Shown here in pieces: positions 22,283-28,471 of a stretch of DNA of 32,706 bases. Under the pieces are notes generated by a model. That model was given only the letters and a program-made list of their open reading frames with translations, had not been told where the DNA came from and ran no database searches. A program made the position numbers and the translations under genes. This stretch comes from Paratractidigestivibacter sp963611755 (lineage in GTDB: Bacteria > Actinomycetota > Coriobacteriia > Coriobacteriales > Atopobiaceae), in NCBI GenBank assembly GCA_963611755.1, contig CAVDTK010000007.1, positions 1-32,706 on the forward strand, written 5' to 3'. Each line of letters begins with the position of its first letter. The stretch's first letter is position 1.

Positions 22283-22714
22283 GTGAAGCGCAGGAACAAC
22301 CGGCAAGAGGCGATCCGCGACTGCGTGCGCGCCAAGGCGATCAAGACCCAGCGCGACCTAGTGATCGAGCTCAAGGCCATGGGTTTCAACTGCACGCAGG
22401 CCACCGTCTCGCGCGACATCGCCGACATGGGCCTGCGCAAGCTCCCCGAGGGCATCTATGTCCTGGCCGAGGACCTTCACCTGCAGCGCATGCTCTCTGA
22501 GTTTGTGGTGGGCGTCGCCCGTGCCGAGAACCTCGTGGTAGTGAGAAGCCAGCCCGGCACCGCCTCGGGCGTGGCCGCAGCCATCGACGACGCCAGCCTG
22601 GCGCACACCCTGGGCTCGGTTGCCGGTAACGACACCGTGCTTGTGATTGTCGACAACCCCGAGAATGCCGAGGTCCTGCAGGGCTACATCGCCAAGCTGA
22701 GCGCTACCGGCTAA
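22283..22714 (+). CDS. argR: Arginine repressor ArgR
   Basis: The 143-residue protein has the N-terminal winged helix-turn-helix with the ArgR recognition segment MGFNCTQATVSRDIADMGLRKLP (33-55). The C-terminal hexamerisation and arginine-binding domain shows GTASGVAAAIDDASL and AGNDTVLVI. The second motif is more often GDDT, so one of the two arginine-contacting Asp positions is Asn here. The GTG at 22283 is preceded by GGGAGG at five bases. No arginine biosynthesis or deiminase gene is nearby, so its targets lie elsewhere. It converges on the SOS-type operon, and the two stop codons overlap. Confidence 0.93.
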   Translation: MKRRNNRQEAIRDCVRAKAIKTQRDLVIELKAMGFNCTQATVSRDIADMGLRKLPEGIYVLAEDLHLQRMLSEFVVGVARAENLVVVRSQPGTASGVAAAIDDASLAHTLGSVAGNDTVLVIVDNPENAEVLQGYIAKLSATG

Positions 22715-23004
22715 GCCTTCCGGCAAAACCACCTCCCTCTCTCCCACCAGACGTCACGACGGGCCTCAGTACCGTTTCTCCGTTTGAAAACCAGCTCGTA
22801 GGCGTAGGTGAGGTTGCCCCGCTCCCAGCGCCCGAGCGTACGCACCAAGGTCGTGGACGCAACCGAGAAACGCCGACCGTCCGGCCACACGATCTCTGTG
22901 GGCCGCATATAGCCCGACTCGTCCGTCTCGGCAATAACACGCAGGTAGACGCGTTGGTCCGGCAGCGGGATCCCGTTGGTTCCGGCTAAGGTCTGGGCGC
23001 TCAT
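22711..23004 (-). CDS. 97-residue accessory protein of the Y-family polymerase operon
   Basis: A small protein with a mixed, strand-rich pattern. The core reads MRPTEIVWPDGRRFSVASTTLVRTLGRW and ends DVWWERGRWFCRKA. Small proteins with a similar W-x-DGR-x-F and C-terminal GRWF pattern occur next to Y-family polymerases in other Gram-positive bacteria and resemble the DUF6504 group. I recall this from family knowledge and did not compute it. The ATG at 23004 overlaps the TGA of the YolD-like gene (ATGA), which indicates coupling. Its TAG overlaps the argR TAA in the opposite strand (CTAA at 22711-22714). A role in lesion bypass is inferred from context alone. Confidence 0.75.
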   Translation of the reverse strand: MSAQTLAGTNGIPLPDQRVYLRVIAETDESGYMRPTEIVWPDGRRFSVASTTLVRTLGRWERGNLTYAYELVFKRRNGTEARRDVWWERGRWFCRKA

Positions 23005-23321
23005 GCCAAGGCCTGCTCGACGTGCCAAAGGTTGCCGAAGGCGATCGAGCGCCCCTCGAGCCTAAGACAGCGGGCCACGGGGTCGACCTCGCGCACCACG
23101 CCCTCCTCGGTGACGTAACGGCCTGAGTCGTAGCGCTCTATCAACACCCTGTCCCCACGCTCAAGGACCGAAAGCTCGGCCGAGAGGCGCGCCGCCTCTT
23201 CTTCGTTGAAGGTTCGCCGGGCCTCCGGCTCGAACGCCGCCTGGTCAACCAGCGCCTGGTATCCGTCCAGCGCCGCGAACGGGGCCCATTGGGCCGCCCG
23301 GTTGGCGATGTTTGTCGTCAT
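23001..23321 (-). CDS. YolD-like protein
   Basis: The 106-residue protein contains NRAAQWAPFAALDGYQALV near the N-terminus, the pattern of YolD-like proteins that accompany UmuC/DinB-type polymerases in Gram-positive bacteria. An acidic helix (FNEEEAARLSAELSVLERGDRVLIERYDSGRYVTEEGVVREVDPVARCLRLEG) leads into a strand-rich C-terminal half. The start at 23321 overlaps the polymerase stop as ATGA and has TAGGAGG nine bases upstream. The function of the family is poorly known. Co-occurrence suggests a role linked to translesion synthesis. Confidence 0.85.
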   Translation of the reverse strand: MTTNIANRAAQWAPFAALDGYQALVDQAAFEPEARRTFNEEEAARLSAELSVLERGDRVLIERYDSGRYVTEEGVVREVDPVARCLRLEGRSIAFGNLWHVEQALA

Positions 23322-24583
23322 GAGTGATGACCTCCTACCTGGTTTGCCCTGGTCTGCCCCGTCGCGCAGGGCAGAAGGCTCGTGCCGCGCATGATGGCCG
23401 CGGCACCGTACTTGCTTTTTATCGCCACCTCGGCCTGAGACAGCGAGTGCTCGGCCTCTTTGGCCTGCGCGTCGTCGAACAGCGACAACTGCGTGGCCGC
23501 GCCGCGCGTCAGGCCGAACAAGCCGATGTTCAGACCCCGCACCAGCCTTCCTGCCTCGATGTTCTTCTCCCATAGGGCAAGAAGCGCCTCTTGCAGGACC
23601 TGCCGAGAGTCCGTGGGCGCCGCCAGCTTAGTCGATGCCGAGAAGCCCCCGGGGCCCGCCAGGTCGTCCCACGAGTAGCGGCAATAGAGCGCCACACCGC
23701 CACAGGCAAGCTCCTTCTGAACAAGGTTGAGCGTCACCACCTCGATCATCTCTTTAAGGACGACCAGGGCTTCATCGGGCCGGTAGTCGCGCATAAGGAC
23801 CTGACCCTGGCTTATGGAGTGCGACTTGGGCACGTAGCCCTTGATGTCTGCCATGGTGCAGGGGTCGCGCCCATAGGCGTGGTCGATCAGGCGCTCAGCG
23901 TTGACGCCAAAGCGGTTCCTTAGACGCTTATGCTCCAAGCGCGTGACGCCCACCAGGTCAAGCGCCCCCATGCGCTCAAGGGTGCGAGCCGTGCCAGGGC
24001 CTATCCCCCAGATATCCGTGATGGGCCGGTGGTGCCAGATGCGGCGAAAGAACTCCTCCTGGTTGAGCTGTGCGATGCAGTCCGGAGAGTGTTTGGCCAG
24101 GATGTCCATGGCGACCTTGGCAAGAAACAGGTTGGTCCCCACGCCCGCCGTGGCCTTGATGCGTTTTTGCTCCCAGACGTCGTCCATGAGCTCTTGGGCC
24201 AGCTCGCGCGCCGTCTTGCCGTAAAGCCTAAGGTACGGACCTGCGTCTATCAGGCACTCGTCGACCGAATAGACGTAGACGTCCTCCGCCGAGAAGCGCT
24301 TGAGGTAGAGCGCGACGATCTGGGCCGAGACCTCCATGTAGCGCTTCATGCGCGGGCGCACCTCAAGGTACTTGACGTGGGAGGGGATCTCGTGGATGCG
24401 GCAGCGGTTGCGGATGCCCAGCGCCTTCATGGCAGGCGTGATTGCCAGGCAGATGGTGCCCTGCCCGCGCGAGGGATCAGCCACCACAAGGTTGGTGGTA
24501 AAGGGGTCAAGGCCCCTATCCGCGCACTCGACCGAGGCGTAGAACGTCTTGAGGTCGATCGCTATGTAGCGCGCGGTCTCCAC
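23318..24583 (-). CDS. Y-family DNA polymerase, UmuC/DinB-like
   Basis: The 421-residue polymerase for lesion bypass carries the catalytic aspartate in YIAIDLKTFYASVEC (D10) and the SxDE-type pair in VYVYSVDECLIDA (D108, E109). Helix-hairpin-helix segments follow (DIWGIGPGTARTLERMG), then a little-finger domain and a beta-clamp binding motif QLSLF (365-369). The YIAIDLKTFYAS form suits the UmuC/YqjW-like branch more than classical DinB. The GTG at 24583 is preferred because GGAGG lies seven bases upstream. The TTG at 24601 would place that site inside the gene. It is first of three overlapping genes, and a LexA-type box sits about 75 bp upstream. Confidence 0.92.
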   Translation of the reverse strand: METARYIAIDLKTFYASVECADRGLDPFTTNLVVADPSRGQGTICLAITPAMKALGIRNRCRIHEIPSHVKYLEVRPRMKRYMEVSAQIVALYLKRFSAEDVYVYSVDECLIDAGPYLRLYGKTARELAQELMDDVWEQKRIKATAGVGTNLFLAKVAMDILAKHSPDCIAQLNQEEFFRRIWHHRPITDIWGIGPGTARTLERMGALDLVGVTRLEHKRLRNRFGVNAERLIDHAYGRDPCTMADIKGYVPKSHSISQGQVLMRDYRPDEALVVLKEMIEVVTLNLVQKELACGGVALYCRYSWDDLAGPGGFSASTKLAAPTDSRQVLQEALLALWEKNIEAGRLVRGLNIGLFGLTRGAATQLSLFDDAQAKEAEHSLSQAEVAIKSKYGAAAIMRGTSLLPCATGQTRANQVGGHHS

Positions 24584-24656
24584 CCGGCTGCCTCCGTCCA
24601 AACGAATGTTCTTATGTGGGTCCTATACTCTACCAACCTCCGGACAAAAATTAGTG

Positions 24657-24670
24657 AGAACGCCCGTTCG
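24657..24670. promoter_or_regulatory. LexA-type SOS box upstream of the polymerase operon
   Basis: AGAACGCCCGTTCG matches the actinobacterial/Gram-positive LexA consensus CGAAC-N4-GTTCG at nine of ten specified positions. It lies 74 bp before the polymerase start and just upstream of a TATAGG-like -10 on the minus strand (near 24625-24630). This predicts DNA-damage induction of all three genes. Confidence 0.7.
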
Positions 24671-24784
24671 ACACGAAGACGGCATCATTTGTTCGGTAAA
24701 CGGTAAAGGCCCAGGTAAACGGCTGTATATTGGCGAGAAGTAACATATTGTCGAACGCGTCCCGCGGCCTCATGCTTAGCAGTT

Positions 24785-24955
24785 GCACCGAGAACGCGGC
24801 ATGTCGGTGGATTTCGAAAAAGCTTGCACCGGATCAGCCGCATGTCGGTGCCGAGAGGGCGAAAAACGCACCGGGAAGCGGGCATGTCGGTGGATTTGAC
24901 GGCCCCAAGGCCCTTCTCGCCGAGAAAATCCACCGACATGACCTCGATCCGGTGC
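24785..24955. repeat. Cluster of four ~30-bp repeats, three direct and one inverted
   Basis: Each unit is GCACCG, about 9 variable bases, then CATGTCGGTG, mostly continuing GATTT. Direct units start at 24785, 24826 and 24869 (periods 41 and 43). The fourth is inverted at 24926-24955. Spacers 1 and 2 both contain CGAAAAA. The third and fourth units make a perfect 15-bp stem (24883-24897 with 24926-24940) around a 28-nt loop. A partial CCGACAT copy follows near 24979. The cluster fills the gene-free stretch 24584-25085 together with the LexA box, a palindrome and a terminator. The periods and unit sizes do not fit CRISPR. Confidence 0.8.
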
Positions 24956-24984
24956 ATACCCGCCGAGAAGTGAGACCGCCGACA

Positions 24985-25004
24985 TATCAAATCGTGATTT
25001 GATA
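24985..25004. promoter_or_regulatory. AT-rich 20-bp near-palindrome
   Basis: TATCAAATC and GATTTGATA flank GT. The arms are perfect 9-bp complements and strikingly AT-rich against the local background. It lies between the repeat cluster and the terminator of the downstream surface-protein gene. It could be an operator for an unlinked regulator or a small stem. Confidence 0.55.
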
Positions 25005-25007
25005 GCC

Positions 25008-25044
25008 GCAAAGAAGAAGAGCCTGGCGTTAACCAGGCTCTTCT
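25008..25044 (-). terminator. Intrinsic terminator of surface protein 1
   Basis: The arms 25015-25026 and 25033-25044 form a perfect 12-bp stem with a CGTTAA loop. The minus-strand tail is TTCTTTGCGG. It lies about 42 bp past the stop of the gene at 25086. Confidence 0.75.
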
Positions 25045-25085
25045 CGATAGGTTGTTATGGAGTAACACGACTTTATGGCCGGGTC

Positions 25086-28000
25086 CTACTCCTTGTGATG
25101 GCGCTTGCGAGAGAAGGCCGCGAGGGCAAAGCAGAGGCCTGCCAGGACGAGAAGGGCGCCCGCGGCCGTGAAGGTGATGTCACCGGTGGAGGGGGTGCCC
25201 GTCTTGGCCTTGGTCGCCTTGGTCACGGTCGTGGTCGTGGTGGTCGTGACCTGGGGCTCGTTGCCGTTGTCCCCGGCGTCGTCGGCCTTCTCGTCGATCT
25301 TCTCTCCGCCCTTATCCGCGTCGGCGTCGTCCTTATCCGCGCCGGTGTCACCCTTGTCCGTATCCGCGTCCGCGTCGCCCTTGTCGTCGGGCTCGGCGGA
25401 CTCGTCGGCGGTCTCGGGGAAGGCCAGGACCAGGCAGAGCTTACCGTTCTCGTCGACAATGAAGCCGGCTGAGCTCGCCTCTACGCCGTTGCAGGTCACC
25501 TTTGCGTCCAGGGCCAGGGCGTCGCCTGCGCCCTCAAGGCCGCTCCCGTCGCCGAGCTCGATCGCCGCGACGTAGGTCATCAGGTGCCAGGCGGTCTCGT
25601 CGTCGGGCGACCAGGTCACCTTGAAGCCGCCCTCGACGCCGGCCTCCTCGGCAAGGCTCACGACCCTGCCGTCGGAGCAGGTCATCTCGATATCGGCGCA
25701 GGTAGTGGCCAGGGCCTTCCCGGTCTCGGGCGCGTTCATGCTGACCTTGAGCGCGGTCGCGACCGGGGTGTAGCAGGCGACGATCTTCTCGACGCCGGCC
25801 AACGCCGACGCGGGGATCTCGACGACGCCCTTGACGTCGTCGGAGACCCAGCCGGACTGCACGCCGTCCCAGTTGCAGAAGTTGTATCCGTCGACGTGGG
25901 GCGCAGCGATCGAGACCTTATCGGAGGCCTTGTCGTAGGTGACCTCGATCTCCTTGATGAGGCCGGCGGTGTCACCGGCGGCGGCGTCGCCCTCGTCACC
26001 CGCGCCCGCGTCGCCGTCGTCGGCCAGGGCCGCCGCGGCCTCGTCGCCGGAGCCGCCCATGAGCCCCTGGCTCTTGAGCTGGACCTTGACCGTGCCGGTC
26101 TCGGTCGCCGCGGGCTTCTCGCCTGCGGTCTTGAACTCGCCGGACTCGGCGGTGAAAGTGCCAGTCGATGAGTCGACGCTGACCTTGGCGGCCTTTGCCT
26201 CGCTCGTCACGGCGCCGGCGGAGTAGCCGCGCACGGTCACGGCGTCGGCGGAGATCCCGGAGTCGTAGAACGCGCCAAGGACCTGCAGGCGCGGGGCCGC
26301 GATGCGGGCGACATAGGTCGTCCCCGCCTTGGCCGTGCCGGTTGCGAGGGTCGTCTCGCCGTTCTCCCCCACCTCATACCAGGAGACGCCGGTGGGCGCG
26401 CTCTGGGCGCCGACCCCGCGGTCGGCGCGGATAAGCTGGCCGCTCGCGGAGAGGTCCTCGCCAGCCTTAGGCGCCTCGACGGCGAGAACCGCGCCCTTAA
26501 TGGTGTCGGCCTGGACCATCGCCAGGTAGACGTCGTTCTGCGGCATCTTGAGGGTCAGGGCCGGGTTGTACTTCTTCTCGCCGTAGATGAAGTCGTCGAC
26601 CGGCCACAGGCCCTTGGTATCCTTCTCGTCCCAGTACCAGAAGACCTTGCCGTCGCAGTCGCCAGGCGCGTAGATCCTCGAGGTGGTGCCGGCCTCGCGG
26701 ACCGCCCAGCCCTTGCCGTTCAGGCTGACCGTGTACCAAGCCGCGTCGCCGTTCTCCTGGGCCGCGTCGCCGTCATCGACCCAGTAGCGCACATTGTAGC
26801 CGTCCAGGTCCATGAACAGGCAATCCTTGCTCGAGTACGAGAGGTTTTTGGCAATCTGACGTGCGCCGGTCATGCCGGTGCGCACGCCCACGGACGAGCC
26901 CTGGGCCAGGCTGCCGGTGATGTATGCCTTGGAGACGTCGGTGCTGATGGTGCCGAGAAACACATCGTCGGCGTTGCCGGTGCCCTTGCCGCGGGTGTTG
27001 TCCTTGACGACGACCGCGCCGGCCATCTTGATGTCGTAGCGGTAGCTCACGAAGACGCCGCCGCCCTCGTAGTTGCCGCCCTTCGTGTTGCAGTAGTTGT
27101 CGCGGATGGTGCAGGTATCGATGGTGTTGTAGTCGTTGAAGACGTAGATCCCGCCGCCGTCGCAGCGGGCGGCGTTGCCCGTGATCGTGCAGCCACGCAC
27201 GATAGCGCTCTCCTGGTCAAGCTCAATGCCGCCGGCGTCGTAGGCCGAGTAGTTATCCTTGATGGCAAGGCCCTCGATCAGGCAGCGGGTGCTGCTGGAC
27301 GTATAGCCCACGAGGATGGCGCCGCCCGACTTGATCAGGTTCGCCGCGAGGCTGCCCTGCTGAAGGGCCGCGTTGCCCTCGAGTACGCCCGTGTTGTCCG
27401 AGGACTTGACGGTGCAGCTGCCGTTGGTGAAGATCCCGCCTCCGCCGTTGATCGTCGCGTTGCGGCTCACCGTCGAGTTGTTCTCGAGGTTGATCGTCGT
27501 GTTGGACTCGGCGTAGATTCCTCCGCCGGATGAGCTGGAGTAGTTGTCATCGACGTGCGAGGCGTTCATGTTGAGGGTCGTGCGATAGCGCATATACACG
27601 CCGCTGCCGGAATTAGAGTTGTCGCCCTTGTTGTGGCAAATCGTGGCGTTGGTTAGGTTTGCGGTCGAGTTCGGCTGCAGGTAAAGCCCGGCGACGCAGC
27701 CCGCGACCGCGACGTTTTGGACGGTAAGGGTAGCCCCTTCCGCCACAGAGATCCCGCGGCCCGCGCCGCGGCCGTTGTTGCAGTTGGTGACCAGGCCGCC
27801 CGCCGAGACCGTAAGGTCAGCCCATTCCCAGGCCTCGTTCGCCACGTCGCCCGGGTTGACCTTGCTATAGCCGCGGTAAGAGAAGTCGCGGGGCTGGACG
27901 GTCGAGGTGAGCTTGAGGCTCGCCTTCTCGCGGACAAGGACCGTCATACGGGAGTTTTGGCTGGTGATCTTGTGGCCGTTAAGGTCGATGGTGATCGACT

Positions 28001-28268
28001 TGCCCTCCGCGATGTCGAGGCTTTTCGACTCGAGGTCCCAGTCGGTGTCCAGGTAGACCCAGGCCCCCTGATAGCCGTACCCCAGTGCCTGCTCGATGCT
28101 GGTGCAATCCCTGCGCCGGCCGGACGCGTCGACCGTGTGGGCGACGAGCGCGTCGTCGGCCCTGGCGGTCGTGGGCAAGGCGAGCACGCAGGCCGCCGCC
28201 AAGACGATAGCCGCCGCGACAAGGGCGAGAAGCCCCGGCCTCCTCTTGTGGGTTTCAAGCTTCTTCAT
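25086..28268 (-). CDS. Sortase-type surface protein with right-handed beta-helix (paralogue 1)
   Basis: The 1,060-residue protein has a signal peptide (MKKLETHKRRPG plus a hydrophobic core, cleavage likely near ARA-DD at 36). A beta-helix region of about 400 residues follows, with repeated GGGIY, GSGVYM and N-x-T-I-x-x-N turns (for example SSSSGGGIYAESNTTINLENNSTVSRN). Strand-rich modules then lead to an acidic Asp/Lys/Gly linker. The C-terminus is a sorting signal: TPSTGD about 35 residues from the end, a hydrophobic span and SRKRHHKE. The L of LPXTG is replaced by T. Polymorphic beta-helix proteins of this type are often adhesins or glycan-binding, but no ligand can be assigned. The ATG at 28268 follows GGGAG. 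It is a tandem paralogue of the next gene. Confidence 0.85.
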   Translation of the reverse strand: MKKLETHKRRPGLLALVAAAIVLAAACVLALPTTARADDALVAHTVDASGRRRDCTSIEQALGYGYQGAWVYLDTDWDLESKSLDIAEGKSITIDLNGHKITSQNSRMTVLVREKASLKLTSTVQPRDFSYRGYSKVNPGDVANEAWEWADLTVSAGGLVTNCNNGRGAGRGISVAEGATLTVQNVAVAGCVAGLYLQPNSTANLTNATICHNKGDNSNSGSGVYMRYRTTLNMNASHVDDNYSSSSGGGIYAESNTTINLENNSTVSRNATINGGGGIFTNGSCTVKSSDNTGVLEGNAALQQGSLAANLIKSGGAILVGYTSSSTRCLIEGLAIKDNYSAYDAGGIELDQESAIVRGCTITGNAARCDGGGIYVFNDYNTIDTCTIRDNYCNTKGGNYEGGGVFVSYRYDIKMAGAVVVKDNTRGKGTGNADDVFLGTISTDVSKAYITGSLAQGSSVGVRTGMTGARQIAKNLSYSSKDCLFMDLDGYNVRYWVDDGDAAQENGDAAWYTVSLNGKGWAVREAGTTSRIYAPGDCDGKVFWYWDEKDTKGLWPVDDFIYGEKKYNPALTLKMPQNDVYLAMVQADTIKGAVLAVEAPKAGEDLSASGQLIRADRGVGAQSAPTGVSWYEVGENGETTLATGTAKAGTTYVARIAAPRLQVLGAFYDSGISADAVTVRGYSAGAVTSEAKAAKVSVDSSTGTFTAESGEFKTAGEKPAATETGTVKVQLKSQGLMGGSGDEAAAALADDGDAGAGDEGDAAAGDTAGLIKEIEVTYDKASDKVSIAAPHVDGYNFCNWDGVQSGWVSDDVKGVVEIPASALAGVEKIVACYTPVATALKVSMNAPETGKALATTCADIEMTCSDGRVVSLAEEAGVEGGFKVTWSPDDETAWHLMTYVAAIELGDGSGLEGAGDALALDAKVTCNGVEASSAGFIVDENGKLCLVLAFPETADESAEPDDKGDADADTDKGDTGADKDDADADKGGEKIDEKADDAGDNGNEPQVTTTTTTTVTKATKAKTGTPSTGDITFTAAGALLVLAGLCFALAAFSRKRHHKE

Positions 28269-28299
28269 GGGCGTCTCCCGTCCCGATCCTGCAGGCAAA

Positions 28300-28327
28300 C
28301 TGAACAGATGCTTACACGGTAGCATTT
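28300..28327 (-). promoter_or_regulatory. 28-bp box upstream of surface protein 1, identical to that of paralogue 2
   Basis: All 28 bases equal 31703-31730. The box ends 32 bp before the start codon. On the minus strand it reads AAATGCTACCGTGTAAGCAT and continues CTGTTCAG. ATGCT and AGCAT can form a 5-bp stem around eight bases, and CCCTGC precedes both copies. The surrounding sequence differs between the genes. It is a likely shared promoter, operator or leader element. Confidence 0.8.
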
Positions 28328-28385
28328 ATGCAGGGTGCAGGGGTCGGGCGAAGCCGGCCCGGATCAAAACAAGCCGCAGGCAGAC

Positions 28386-28432
28386 AAAAGAAACGCCCCG
28401 CGAAAAACCGGGATTCGGCCTTTCGCGGGGCG
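28386..28432 (-). terminator. Intrinsic terminator of surface protein 2
   Basis: On the minus strand CGCCCCGCGAAA (28432-28421) pairs perfectly over 12 bp with 28405-28394, followed by TTTCTTTT. It lies about 40 bp past the stop at 28472 and before the promoter region of paralogue 1, so each paralogue is its own transcript. Confidence 0.9.
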
Positions 28433-28471
28433 GGTGGTGTGGGGCACGGGCCTTGCGCGGGTTTTGCAGGC

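Noticed and set aside
24785..24955. CRISPR array
   Set aside because: Only four imperfect units, one inverted, with 11-13-base spacers that are themselves similar, and no cas genes.
24685..25068. Short minus-strand open frames spanning the repeat cluster
   Set aside because: They owe their length to the repeats (recurring STDMP-like residues), lack ribosome sites and cross the terminator of the surface-protein gene.
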